Of a DNA stretch of 64,000 nucleotides, positions 17,868-27,438 are shown piece by piece. Origin of the DNA: Roseiarcus sp963835955 (lineage in GTDB: Bacteria; Pseudomonadota; Alphaproteobacteria; Rhizobiales; Beijerinckiaceae); the NCBI GenBank assembly GCA_963835955.1, contig CAWIHZ010000017.1:1-64000 (forward strand), given 5' to 3'. A model generated the notes under the pieces. It was not told the DNA's origin, did no database searches, and saw nothing but the letters and a program-made list of their open reading frames with translations. Position numbers and translations under genes: made by a program. Each line of letters begins with the position of its first letter. Positions within the stretch are counted from its first letter, which is position 1.

Positions 17868-19085
17868 TTGAACGCCGCCCGCGCCATCGCCGACAAAGCG
17901 CCCTCCGCGCCATCTGTGAAGCCGGGCGCTCCGGTCAGCCTCGACGCGACGGGTTTCTCCCGCGTCGAGGTTTTCGCCTCGCTCGCCGAGGCGGGGCGCG
18001 ATTGGGCCGAGCTCGCGGCGATCGCCTATGCCTGCCCTTACCAGAGCTTTGGGTTCGCCGAGGCCTGGTTTGAAACCCTCGGCGCCGAGCGCCGCGCCGC
18101 GCCCTACATCGTAGTGGCGCGCGGCGCTTCCGGCGCGCCGCTCGCCCTCCTCCCGCTGGCGCGGGTTCGCTACGGCAAGCTCGGCGTCGCCGAGTTTCTC
18201 GGCGGCAAGCACTCGAACTACAACCTCGGCCTGTTCCGGCCCGGCCGCGCCTGGAGCAAAGAGGCGCTCGAAGCCCTGTTCGCCGAAGCCGCGCGCGCCG
18301 CGAAAGCCCGCGTCGATCTCTTCGCCCTCTTCAATCAGCCCCGCGACTGGGAGGGTTACAAGAATCCCCTCGCCGCGCTCGCCGGCCAGCCGAGCCCGAG
18401 TTTCGGCTACAAGTCCTCGCTTCCCCTTTCCTTCGCCGCGTGGCGCGACGCCCACAATTCGAAGGCAGCCCGCAAGAAGCTGCGCAAAGGCGCCGAACGC
18501 CTCTCCTCCATCGGCGCGCTCGCACATGTGGTCGCGCGCGATGAGGCCGAGGCCGCCCGGCTTCTCGACGCGGCCATCGCCCAGAAACGGGCGCGCGCGA
18601 GCGAGGGCGGCCCCGCGAGCGCTTACGAAAGCGCGGCGGCGCAGGCGTTCCTGCGCCGGCTGGCGTCCGACGCGACCGGCGGGGCCAAGGCGGCGATGGA
18701 GTTGCACGCCCTGACGGCTGGCGATCGGGTGGTCGCGACCATGGGCGCCCTGCCCGGCCGCGAGCGCCTCAGCGGCCTCCTGGTCGCCTTCGACCCCGAC
18801 CCGGAGATCGCCCGCTGCAGCCCCGGCAGACTGTTGGTGCAGGAGGTCGTCGGCTCGGCGATCGAGCGCGGCTTTGCCGAATTCGATCTCGGCGTCGGCG
18901 CGGCGCGCTACAAGAGCGAATGCTGCGAAAGTATTGATATATTGTTCGATTCGTTCATCGCCGTCAGCGCCCTCGGCCGGGCGGCCGCGTTCGCCCTTGG
19001 CCTCGGGCGACGGCTCCAGGGCCGCGTCAAAAGCTCGCCGCGATTGATGGCCGCCGTCGGGCGGCTGCGCCGGTTGGGGCGATAG
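17868..19085 (+). CDS. CelD/BcsL-type GNAT acetyltransferase
   Basis: A 405-residue protein with the CelD/FemAB-like GNAT fold. The N-terminal half contains YACPYQSFGFAEAWFETLG, and the C-terminal half has a helical KAARKKLRKGAERL segment and the acyl-CoA-binding region ending FAEFDLGVGAARYKSECC. Such proteins acetylate or otherwise acylate exopolysaccharide sugars. The only sensible start is TTG at 17868 with AAAGGG about eight bases upstream. It is divergent from the deacetylase gene, a natural pairing of acetylation and deacetylation. Confidence 0.82.
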   Translation: MNAARAIADKAPSAPSVKPGAPVSLDATGFSRVEVFASLAEAGRDWAELAAIAYACPYQSFGFAEAWFETLGAERRAAPYIVVARGASGAPLALLPLARVRYGKLGVAEFLGGKHSNYNLGLFRPGRAWSKEALEALFAEAARAAKARVDLFALFNQPRDWEGYKNPLAALAGQPSPSFGYKSSLPLSFAAWRDAHNSKAARKKLRKGAERLSSIGALAHVVARDEAEAARLLDAAIAQKRARASEGGPASAYESAAAQAFLRRLASDATGGAKAAMELHALTAGDRVVATMGALPGRERLSGLLVAFDPDPEIARCSPGRLLVQEVVGSAIERGFAEFDLGVGAARYKSECCESIDILFDSFIAVSALGRAAAFALGLGRRLQGRVKSSPRLMAAVGRLRRLGR

Positions 19086-19703
19086 AGAATTGCGTCGTTT
19101 GTGACAAAACGGGGCCGTCCAGCGGCGTTTCGCCTGTTGACAGTCGAATTTTAAGCGTCATTCGAACCTGACGCGGTTTCCGACCTCGACCCATTGAACG
19201 AATTCTAGAATGCTTTTCGATGCATCGGATCGTTCGAATATATGAGAGGGAATAACTTTTCGGTATCGTCTGGTGACTCATCTGAGAATAATTCCAAGTT
19301 TTTAGTTCTCATATTTTGGTTGACCGAACGGTCGTTCAGAGGCTGGATCAAGTTTAACGAGTGAACAATCGAATAATTTTGAGCCAACCGGTAGACGCCA
19401 GGTCGGCGATACGGTGACAGTGCATATTTTTCAAATCAATAGACTGGTAAGCCGGCAGTCTTAACTCCTCAGGAACCCATGAGGGGTTGAGCGCACTGCC
19501 ACCGTAATCGCCAGGTTCATGGCGTCGACGCGGAGGGCGAGATCGTGATCACGCGCTGATAACGGCGTTTCGCGTTGTTGTGGGCAGAATCGCCGAGCTG
19601 ATTGACCTTTTCGGCCGGGCCGATCAGGTTCTTGCGCACGCCCTGACCGCGACTTTGAGTCGTGGCGCGCTGGGCCTTGCGGAGCCGGAGCCCGCCGTCG
19701 TCG
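19086..19703. other. gene-free, partly AT-rich stretch
   Basis: No convincing gene is seen. The part from about 19200 to 19450 is visibly AT-rich compared with the surroundings. On the reverse strand, 19517-19700 has an open frame ending in a run of Asn/Lys/Arg codons, but nothing recognisable. The stretch may include promoters for the flanking genes or residual foreign DNA. Confidence 0.35.
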
Positions 19704-20003
19704 ATGAGTGATCCAACCCCCGATCTTTTTGGCTTCAGGCCGGCGCAAGGCGACCTTTTCGCCGATGAGCCGGGGCGCAACAATGGCGTCGGCGTCGCGG
19801 ACCCCGACGACATCCGCGCCCGGCTGCACAAGCTGCTGGCCGAGGCGCGCGCGGCGCAATCCCGGCCGCCCTGGAACGAGCGCACGACGCGGATGCACCA
19901 GATCGTCTTTCCGCAAATGGCCAACTGGCTGCCGGCCTCCGAGGCCCAGCAATTGTGCTTCGCTTTTCAAGAGGAACTTGCGCGGCTGGGGATAGCGGCC
20001 TGA
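19704..20003 (+). CDS. conserved hypothetical protein
   Basis: A 99-residue soluble protein beginning MSDPTPDLFGFRPAQGDLF, followed by an acidic-basic helix DIRARLHKLLAEARAA and a C-terminal part TTRMHQIVFPQMANWLPASEAQQLCFAF. I recall this pattern from uncharacterised rhizobial proteins, but no function is known. The ATG at 19704 is favoured because it gives a compact protein without the upstream basic stretch. It stands alone. Confidence 0.7.
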   Translation: MSDPTPDLFGFRPAQGDLFADEPGRNNGVGVADPDDIRARLHKLLAEARAAQSRPPWNERTTRMHQIVFPQMANWLPASEAQQLCFAFQEELARLGIAA

Positions 20004-20337
20004 ATTCATTGCTTCGGGTCCGAGGCCAGGGCCTGACTTGCGATACCCCGCCGACCCTCATTCGGCCAGGTCCGCTCGGTCGCGCTCGATGATACATGAG
20101 TATTATCAGTAGCTTGCAACTTTTTCACGCATTCTCTTCCTGAAAATCAAAAGTCGTGTTACTGTGCCTCTCGTCATGGGCAAAGCAATCGCAAGCGCGA
20201 GGCCGAGGGACGGGACGGAAGCCCCCATTCAGTGCGCGCGGGCGCATATCACAGGAGACACATGCTCGTTATTAACCCTGAATTTTTTTCGCTTGGATTC
20301 GCCGTAACCCATTGAAAAGTCCCGATTCGCACGAAGG

Positions 20338-20440
20338 AATCCAAGCAAATCCAAGCAAATCCAAGCATTTTTTCTCTTGGATTTGCTTGGATTTGTTTGG
20401 TCCGGCTTGGATTGGCTTGGTTTTCCTTGGAAAAATTTGG
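20338..20440. repeat. decanucleotide repeat array with a 25-bp hairpin
   Basis: The motif CCAAGCAAAT occurs in tandem at 20341-20365, a loop of ten bases follows (20366-20375), then CTTGGATTTG repeats at 20376-20400; the two arms pair over 25 bp with one mismatch. More degraded CTTGG units continue to about 20440, spaced about ten bases, and an isolated CTTGGATT copy occurs near 20292. It lies just after the stop of the Wzc-like gene. It could stabilise or end that reverse-strand transcript, or form a cruciform. Confidence 0.8.
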
Positions 20441-20485
20441 CGGCGCTCGATAAACGGCGACGATCGGTGCTTCGCCGCCGGCTCC

Positions 20486-22591
20486 CTACGCCGCCTCCTC
20501 GAGCGCCGACGGCGAGGGCCTCGCCGGGAACGGGATGAATTCGGACGCGACCTCGCCGAAGGCCTTCTTGGCCGCCTCGAGCGCGCGCTCGAGCCGGGCC
20601 TCGGGCGCGGCGACGACGATCGCGTCGGCGTATTTGCCCGCCGTTCGCGCCGCCTCCTTGCGCCAGTCGGAAGCGTGGATGACGACGCAGTCGTAGGCCG
20701 ACGCCAGGGCGTCGAACGCGTCCTCGAGCGCTTCCCCGCCCCCCGGCTCTCCGCCCGAGGGAATGACGTCGACGCTCGACGACAGGTCGCGGCGGATGAT
20801 CTCCCCGAACCCGACCCTGCCCGCCAAGAGGTCGGCGAGGCCCGCGACCTCGATCTCGCCGGCCTCGTCGCGATCGAGAATGTCGGCGAACCAGTCCTGC
20901 GTGACCCCGAGATCGAGGAGCAGGGTCGGGGCGCGCGCCGAGAGCCTGCGGGCGGTTCCAAGCGCGATGGCGAGCGTCTGCCCGCACCTTTGCCCGGTGA
21001 TCAGGACGATCTGGCCGCAGCCCGGCGCCCTCGCCCGCGCGAGACGCTCGGCGAGCGCGTCGAACGGATCGGCTGCGTCGGGCTCGTCCTCGGCGTTCGG
21101 CGCGGGATCGGGAGCGGCCGGCGAGGCCGGCTCTAAGGCCGGCCGGTCTTCGGCGCGCCGCGCGGGCGCTGCGAGCAACCGCGCGGTCCTGATCTCTTCG
21201 CTCGCTGGCAGAGCGCCTGCCGCCCCCGCGTAGGCCTCGTTCGAGAGCAGCGCCGACGCCGCGGCGACGCCGCCCGAGATCGCCAGGGCCGCGAGCGTCG
21301 CCAGCAGGATGGTCGGCACGGTCCTGGGAAAAGTCGGCAAGCGGGGAGGCTCGGCGGCGGCGATGATGCGCGCGTCCGCGGGCGCGGCGCTGTCGTTTTC
21401 CCGCGCCGCCGCCTCGCGATATTTTTGCAGATAGGATTCGAGTTGCTGGCGCGCCGCTGTGGCTTCGAGGTTGAGCGCGCGCAATTGCACATCCTCGGCG
21501 TTGCCGGTCGCGACCGTCTTGGATTGCTGCGCCAGATCGGCGCTCAAGGAGGCGACCCGGTCGCCCGCGAGCCGGGCGTCATTCTCCAACGCCCGGACGT
21601 TTTTCGCCGCCGCGTCGCGAATCTGGGCGTCCAGCGAGGAGAGCTGGGCGTTCAGTTCCTTCATCCGCGGATGCAGCGGCAGGAGCGTGCGCGCGGCCTC
21701 CGCGATCTGGGCCTTCAGCGCCACCCGCGCCTCGGCGAAGCGGCGCATCGATTGGTCGGTGATCGAGTCGGGCGCGTCGTCGAGTTGACCCTCTCTCTCC
21801 AGCCGGCGCAGAAGCTCGACCTTGGCCGCTGCGGCCGCCTGGGCGGAGCGCGCGTTGGCGAGCTGGGCATTGAGATCGAACAGCTGCTGAGCGGGGACGG
21901 TCTGGCCGTTGGCGCCGGCGAGCAGCCCCGATTGGGCGCGAAAGGCCTCGACCTTGGCGTCGTCGTCGGCGACCTTGACCCGCAATTCCTCGATCTTTCG
22001 CGACAGCCACGCTCCGGCGGTCCGCGCCGCGTTCGCCTTGGCGTCTTCCTGCGACCGCAGATAGAGCTCGGCGACGGTATTGGCGCCGCGCGCGGCGAGC
22101 TGCGGATCGCGCGAGACGAATTCGATCTGCAGCACCCGTGTCCGAGGCACCGGAAATACGGTCAGACGCGACAGAAATTTGTCGACGACCCGCTGGTCGA
22201 CTTTTCCATCGGGGCCGCTGCTCGCCGAAGCGTTGAATTCCGGGTTCTGCGCAAGCGCGAGCTTGTCGATCGCCTTGCGGGCAAGGTCGACTGTCGCCAC
22301 CGTCTCGGCCTGGCTCTGGACTGCTTCGGGGTCGATCGTCGACGCCGGATCGTACCCTGGCGCCTTGTCCGGACGCGTGTAATAGCTTTCGCGATCCTCC
22401 AGCAGCACTTTGGCGACCCCGGTGTAACGGGGCGTCGCCACCAGGACGAAGGCCGAGGAGAGGAGCGCACCCGCGAGCGCCGGCAGGAGGACCCATCGCC
22501 AGCGCCGTTTGATTCCCCTGGCGAGGCGCGACAGGTCGATGGCCTGATCGCGGCCAAGCGCCGCGATCTCCGACGCGCTCTCGCCGTTCAT
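20486..22591 (-). CDS. Wzc/ExoP-like polysaccharide chain-length protein with degenerate kinase domain
   Basis: A 701-residue inner-membrane protein. An N-terminal Wzz domain has transmembrane helix 1 at about residues 34-52, a long coiled-coil region follows, and helix 2 is near residues 430-450. The cytoplasmic region aligns with BY-kinases, but the Walker A loop is lost: the usual GEGKS/T is GQRCGQT, Walker A-prime LLLIDAD becomes LLLDLGV, and there is no C-terminal tyrosine cluster. It probably controls chain length or export without kinase activity. The gene diverges from the Wza-like gene across a 162-base promoter region. Length is near normal for ExoP-type proteins. Confidence 0.82.
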   Translation of the reverse strand: MNGESASEIAALGRDQAIDLSRLARGIKRRWRWVLLPALAGALLSSAFVLVATPRYTGVAKVLLEDRESYYTRPDKAPGYDPASTIDPEAVQSQAETVATVDLARKAIDKLALAQNPEFNASASSGPDGKVDQRVVDKFLSRLTVFPVPRTRVLQIEFVSRDPQLAARGANTVAELYLRSQEDAKANAARTAGAWLSRKIEELRVKVADDDAKVEAFRAQSGLLAGANGQTVPAQQLFDLNAQLANARSAQAAAAAKVELLRRLEREGQLDDAPDSITDQSMRRFAEARVALKAQIAEAARTLLPLHPRMKELNAQLSSLDAQIRDAAAKNVRALENDARLAGDRVASLSADLAQQSKTVATGNAEDVQLRALNLEATAARQQLESYLQKYREAAARENDSAAPADARIIAAAEPPRLPTFPRTVPTILLATLAALAISGGVAAASALLSNEAYAGAAGALPASEEIRTARLLAAPARRAEDRPALEPASPAAPDPAPNAEDEPDAADPFDALAERLARARAPGCGQIVLITGQRCGQTLAIALGTARRLSARAPTLLLDLGVTQDWFADILDRDEAGEIEVAGLADLLAGRVGFGEIIRRDLSSSVDVIPSGGEPGGGEALEDAFDALASAYDCVVIHASDWRKEAARTAGKYADAIVVAAPEARLERALEAAKKAFGEVASEFIPFPARPSPSALEEAA

Positions 22592-22753
22592 GCCACGCTC
22601 CGCTCACTCGCGCGCACCCCGCGCCCTCATGTCTGAAAATTGCGTCAATATAGTTGCCGCGGAGTTAAAGACGCAGCTTTCGCGTTGGCGGTTCATTAAC
22701 CATGCGCCGATAGAAAAATATTGTGATCGAACACGGCCGTCGCGGACTTCGCA

Positions 22754-23314
22754 ATGAGAGCTTTTCTGGGCGTTCTGGCGATGCTCGCGGCCGCGATCGT
22801 CGGCGGCTGCGCCACTCCTAACTACGCATACTCGCCGCCCCCCGCGCCCGCCGGCGCGCCTTATCGCCTGGCGAGCGGCGACCGTCTGCGGGTGATCGTG
22901 TTTGGACAAGACAATCTGAGCAATTCGTTCTCGGTCGACAGCGCCGGCGTCATCGCGATGCCGTTGATCGGCAGGGTGCGCGCCCAGGGCCTCACCACGG
23001 CCGAACTCGAACAGGCGATCGCAGCGCGCCTGCGGCAAGGCTATGTGCGCGATCCCAGCGTGTCGGTGGAAGTCGAGGCCTTTCGGCCGTTCTTCGTGTT
23101 GGGCGAGGTCGGCGTCGCCGGGCAGTATCCCTTTATCAGCGGCATGACGGTGCAGAACGCGGTCGCCGTCGCCGGCGGCTTCACGCCTCGCGCTGTCGAA
23201 GACAGCGTCGACATCACCCGGATCGTCAACCGGCGCCCGGTGACGTTTCAGGAGCCCCTGTCATTCCTCCTGTCGCCGGGCGACACTATAACAGTGCGTG
23301 AAAGGTTCTTTTAG
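22754..23314 (+). CDS. Wza/ExoF-like polysaccharide export lipoprotein
   Basis: A 186-residue lipoprotein with a hydrophobic signal and lipobox IVGGC (lipidated cysteine at residue 19). A Poly_export domain (YRLASGDRLRVIVFGQDNLSNSFSVDSAGVIAMPLIGRV) and an SLBB-type domain (FFVLGEVGVAGQYPF...) follow. It is short compared with Wza and lacks the C-terminal pore helix, like ExoF/BexD-type periplasmic partners. It opens the forward operon of exopolysaccharide genes and probably works with the divergent Wzc-like protein. Confidence 0.9.
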   Translation: MRAFLGVLAMLAAAIVGGCATPNYAYSPPPAPAGAPYRLASGDRLRVIVFGQDNLSNSFSVDSAGVIAMPLIGRVRAQGLTTAELEQAIAARLRQGYVRDPSVSVEVEAFRPFFVLGEVGVAGQYPFISGMTVQNAVAVAGGFTPRAVEDSVDITRIVNRRPVTFQEPLSFLLSPGDTITVRERFF

Positions 23315-23362
23315 ACACTCGCGCTACAACTGCCGATCGCGGGACAATCGGAACCACCACTC

Positions 23363-24571
23363 ATGTCGACCTCTCGGGGCGCGGCCGACAAGCTGAGGAT
23401 CGCGCATGTTTTTCGCGCGCCGCTTGGCGGGCTCTTTCGCCATGTCGTCGATCTGGCGGGCGAGCAGGCGAGCCGCGGACATGATATCGGCATGTTTTTC
23501 GACAGTCGAGGGAATTGCCAGCGCGTCGAGCAGGCGCTGGCCCAAATCCCGGGCGGTCTCAGGCTCGGCGTCCGCACGACGCCAATTCGTCGCAAACCGG
23601 GCCTGTCCGATATCTCGGCATTCACGCGATTATGCGCCTGGCTCAGCGAGGTGGAGCCAGACGTCGTGCATGGGCATGGCTCGAAGGGCGGCTTTTACGC
23701 CCGGGCGACCAAGCTTGCGGGCCGCGCGAGAACGGCGGCGCGCGCCTATACGCCGCACGGCGGCAGTTTCAACTATAAGCCCGGCGGCATCGCGAGCGCC
23801 GCCTACATGGCGATCGAGCGGCTGCTTTCTCCTGCGACCGACGTTTTTCTTTTCGAGAGCGTTTATATCGAAAGCCGGTTTGATCTTTCCGTCGGCGCAA
23901 AAACCAGGGTTCGACGCGTCGTTCATAACGGCTTGCGGGCCGCTGAATTCGTTGAAGTCAAGCACGCCGAGGACGCGGCCGAACTCCTCTATGTCGGTGA
24001 GCTTCGCGCGGCGAAGGGCGTCGACACCTTACTCGAGGCCGTCGCACTCCTGCGCCAGACCCGCCAGCCGGGGCCCAGGCTCGTTCTCGTCGGCTCTGGT
24101 CCGGACGAGGACCTGCTGACGGCCAGAGCGCGCCGCCTCGGTATCGCCGATCGCCTGTCGATTCCGGGCCCAATGCCGATTCGCGCGGCGATGACGCTCG
24201 GTCGGATTTTAGTGGTCCCCTCGCGTGCCGAGTCCCTCCCCTATGTCGTGCTGGAGGCGGCTGCGGCGCGCGTTCCCCTGGTCGCCACCGACGTCGGCGG
24301 AATCCCCGAGATATTCGGGCCGTACAAGGATCGGCTTGGCCCTTCCGGCGATCCCGCGGATCTCGCCCGTCGGCTGGCGGAGATGCTGGACAAGAGCCCT
24401 TCGCAGCGGGACGACGAAGCCGCAGATCTGAGCCGGTTCGTCGGCGATAAATTCTCTATCGAGTCCATGACTGACGCAGTGCTGTCGGGTTACCGGGACG
24501 CGCTCGCGAGCCGGCGGATCGAATCTCTTGCGGCCTCCGGGGCCTCGATGCGGCCACGTCCAGGGGGCTAG
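23363..24571 (+). CDS. GT4-family glycosyltransferase
   Basis: A 402-residue GT-B fold glycosyltransferase. The N-terminal domain carries GGLFRHVVDLAGEQASRGHDI and the C-terminal domain ELLYVGELRAAKGVDTLLEA plus VVPSRAESLPYVVLEAAAARVPLVATDVGGIPE. The E-x7-E motif (in AESLPYVVLE) binds the nucleotide sugar. It transfers a sugar in exopolysaccharide assembly, presumably on the cytoplasmic side. The gene sits 48 bases after the Wza-like gene and just before the initiating transferase. Donor and acceptor are unknown. Confidence 0.9.
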   Translation: MSTSRGAADKLRIAHVFRAPLGGLFRHVVDLAGEQASRGHDIGMFFDSRGNCQRVEQALAQIPGGLRLGVRTTPIRRKPGLSDISAFTRLCAWLSEVEPDVVHGHGSKGGFYARATKLAGRARTAARAYTPHGGSFNYKPGGIASAAYMAIERLLSPATDVFLFESVYIESRFDLSVGAKTRVRRVVHNGLRAAEFVEVKHAEDAAELLYVGELRAAKGVDTLLEAVALLRQTRQPGPRLVLVGSGPDEDLLTARARRLGIADRLSIPGPMPIRAAMTLGRILVVPSRAESLPYVVLEAAAARVPLVATDVGGIPEIFGPYKDRLGPSGDPADLARRLAEMLDKSPSQRDDEAADLSRFVGDKFSIESMTDAVLSGYRDALASRRIESLAASGASMRPRPGG

Positions 24572-24575
24572 GGGT

Positions 24576-26109
24576 ATGTCCGATATCGCAGCAAGCGAGC
24601 TTCGGCGGCTGCCCTCCGCGGAACCGTCGTCGTCCAGGGAACGATCGAAGCAATCGTTCTCCGAGGCGCTCAGCGCGCTCGCATCCGAACCGGCGAAGCC
24701 GGCCTATTCAATGATTGTGCTGTCAGGCGTCATAAGCGCCTTCGAATGGCTCGCGCTTACCCTTTCAGGCGTCATCCCCTATCATGTCCATATTGTAGCC
24801 AACATCGGCCCGCAGCCGCTCTACACCGCCATCAGCGCGCTCGCAGCGACCCTTGCGATCGTCGTCTTCCATTCGCTGCGCGTTTATGCGCCGCGGGCGT
24901 TACGCCGCCCGCTTCGCCCGCTTATCCGCATGGCCGGAGGCTGGACCGCGCTGGTTCTCGCCGTCATTACGGCGACCTTCTTCCTCAAAGCGGACCCATA
25001 CATTTCGCGCATCTGGATGGCGGCATGGTTCGTCTCGGGAATCACGGTCCTCGCCATCCTCCGGACCGCGCTCGCCGGTCTCGTGGCGGCGCTTGCGCGC
25101 TCAGGGCGCTTTCAGCGCCGGGTGGTCATGGTGGGGGGCGGCGACCTCGCCCGACCGGCGCTGCGCAATTTGAGAAAAGCCGATCCGACAGAGATCCGGG
25201 TTCTGGGCGTTTTCGACGATCGCGACGACGCGCGCTCGCCGGATACTGTCGAGGGATTCCCCAAGCTCGGAGACGTCGACGATCTCGTTGACCTAGCGCG
25301 GAGCTCCCGCATCGATCTCGTCGTTTTCGTCCTCCCGATCACCGCTGAGCAGCGGATTCTGACGATGCTGCGCAAATTATGCGTACTGCCGGTCGACATC
25401 CGCCTCGCGGCCCACGCCAACCGGCTACGCTTCCGGCCGCGGTCTTATTCCTATGTCGGCGAACTGCCGGTGCTCGACATTCTCGACAAGCCCATCGCCC
25501 ACTGGGACGTCGTCATCAAGCTGCTTTTCGACAAAATCGTCGGCCTGCTCGCCCTCATTGCGCTCATCCCTGTGTTCGCCCTGACGGCGCTTGCGATCAG
25601 GATCGAGTTCGGGCGGGCCGGTGCTGTTCAAGCAGAGGCGCTACGGATTCAACAACGAGCTGATAGAGATCTACAAGTTTCGCTCAATGTATGCCGACAA
25701 GCTCGACGCTGCTGCGTCCAGGCTCGTCACCCGCAACGATCCTCGCGTCACGCGCGTCGGCCGCTTTATTCGCAAGACGTCGATCGACGAACTGCCCCAA
25801 CTCCTCAACGTCGTCTTCAAGGGAGACCTGTCGCTGGTCGGACCACGCCCGCACGCCATACACGCGAAGGCGGCGGACCGGCAGTATGACGAAGTAGTCG
25901 ACGGCTATTTCGCCCGCCATCGCGTCAAACCCGGCATGACCGGCTGGGCGCAGATCAACGGATGGCGCGGCGAAACGGACACGCAGGAAAAAATTCAGAG
26001 CCGAGTCGAGCACGACCTCTACTATATCGAGAACTGGTCGATCCTGTTCGATCTGCGCATTCTCGCCATGACGCCGATCTCACTGATCAGAGCGACGAAC
26101 GCATTCTGA
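24576..26109 (+). pseudogene. undecaprenyl-phosphate sugar phosphotransferase (WcaJ/ExoY type), frameshifted
   Basis: Two overlapping frames encode one polyprenyl glycosylphosphotransferase of about 510 residues. The first frame (to ~25607) gives transmembrane helices, a CoA-binding-like domain (VVMVGGGDLARPAL) and the last helix. The second frame gives the catalytic domain: GGPVLFKQRRYGFNN, YKFRSMYADK and RNDPRVTRVGRFIRKTSIDELPQLLNV, plus LVGPRPH. The break is an extra T within TT at 25608-25609; removing one restores IRIESGGPVLFKQ and a 1533-nt frame. It could be a sequencing error, a real disruption, or phase variation. It would start repeating-unit synthesis. ATG 24576 has AGGGG upstream. 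Confidence 0.85.
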
Positions 26110-26114
26110 GCGCG

Positions 26115-27419
26115 ATGGGCGGAAGCATCGAGGCGTCATCACTCCGCGCGGCGCGCGATCCCGCCTACTCGGTGGACGTCGCGACCCTCCAGCGCGGGGT
26201 CCTCTGGGCCTTCGTCGCCAGCGGCGCCTCGGCCTCGATCGAACCCTCGCCCTATGAATTCATGTTCCTGTTCGCGGTGCTGGCGCTTGGCGCCGCGACA
26301 TTGCGATTCCATCGCGCCATGATCCCGATGATCGTTACGCTCGCGCTCTACAACGCGGGCGGAATGCTGGCTCTCGTTCCGTTTGTCGACGAGCCCAAGA
26401 GCGACATGTTCGTTGCGATCTCGTCGTATGTCGCGCTGACCTCGATATTCTTCGCCGCCATCGTCGCTAAGGACCCACTGTCGCGCATGCGCACAATCCG
26501 TTCGGGCTATGTCGCGACGGGCGCGGTCGCCGCGATTCTCGGCATTCTGGGTTATTTCGACGTCGCGGGGCTCGGCGAGCATTTCACCCGGTACGACAAT
26601 CTGCGCGCGGCCGGCCCCTTCAAGGACCCGAACGTGTTCGGGCCATTCCTCGTTCCCCCGATCGTCTTTCTTCTGCAGGACGTTCTGATCGGCCGGGGCG
26701 CCGGACTCTGGCGGCGCGTGACGCTGATGCTGGTCATGCTGCTCGCTCTGCTTCTGACCTTCTCGCGCGGCGCGTGGGGCGTGATGGTGTTCTCGTTCCT
26801 GCTTCTGACCCTGCAGACTTTCGCGACGACGACGTCGCCACGCCTGCGGGCGCGCATCCTCATCGTCACAATTGCTGGGGCAGCTCTCGCCGTTCTGGCG
26901 CTGGCGGCGGCGGTGTCAATTCCCTCGATCGGCGACGTGTTCGTCGAGCGCGCCTCGCTCGCCCAAGAATACGACGTCGGTGAGCTTGGCCGGTTCGGCT
27001 CGCAATTGCGCTCGATTCCGATGTTGCTCGAACGTCCGTTCGGCTTTGGTCCCCTGCGATTCGAGACGATCTTTCCGGCGGCGCCGCACAACGTGTATGT
27101 CAACGCCTTCGCGGCGTATGGCTGGCTCGGCGGACTGGGTTTTTTCGCGCTGACCTTTGTCACAGTCTATGTCGGGTTTCGCACCGTTCTTCGGCGCTCC
27201 CCGATGCAGCTCGACGCGATCGCCGTCTGGTCGTGCTTGTTGCCGCAGATGGCGCAGGGCTTGCAAATCGACACCGATCATTGGCGTCATCTTTATCTGC
27301 TGCTCGGGTGCCTCTATGGCCTGGCTTCGGCCGCATCGATCAAGGAGCGCGAGCTGAAGACCGGACGGACGGACGCCGAACTGCGCGGAGTTTGGCCTAC
27401 TCGCGTCAAACGACTTTAA
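26115..27419 (+). CDS. O-antigen ligase/polymerase family protein
   Basis: A 434-residue polytopic membrane protein with about 11-12 hydrophobic segments. The Wzy_C-like signature LLLTFSRGAWGVM near residue 215 and a large periplasmic loop with APHNVYVNAFAAYGWLGG near 325 match O-antigen ligases/polymerases. It would polymerise or transfer undecaprenyl-linked repeating units. The ATG at 26115 lies five bases after the stop of the preceding phosphotransferase, so they are co-transcribed. Which of the two roles applies is not certain. Confidence 0.82.
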   Translation: MGGSIEASSLRAARDPAYSVDVATLQRGVLWAFVASGASASIEPSPYEFMFLFAVLALGAATLRFHRAMIPMIVTLALYNAGGMLALVPFVDEPKSDMFVAISSYVALTSIFFAAIVAKDPLSRMRTIRSGYVATGAVAAILGILGYFDVAGLGEHFTRYDNLRAAGPFKDPNVFGPFLVPPIVFLLQDVLIGRGAGLWRRVTLMLVMLLALLLTFSRGAWGVMVFSFLLLTLQTFATTTSPRLRARILIVTIAGAALAVLALAAAVSIPSIGDVFVERASLAQEYDVGELGRFGSQLRSIPMLLERPFGFGPLRFETIFPAAPHNVYVNAFAAYGWLGGLGFFALTFVTVYVGFRTVLRRSPMQLDAIAVWSCLLPQMAQGLQIDTDHWRHLYLLLGCLYGLASAASIKERELKTGRTDAELRGVWPTRVKRL

Positions 27420-27438
27420 GGTCGGGCGCCATGGACCA

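Noticed and set aside
19517..19924. Reverse-strand frame with KNLIGPAEKVNQLG
   Set aside because: No recognisable domain and it overlaps the better supported hypothetical gene at 19704-20003.
20312..21136. Frame encoding CLDLFGPAWIGLVFLGKIW-like repeats
   Set aside because: It is a translation of the decanucleotide repeat array and the antisense of the Wzc-like gene.
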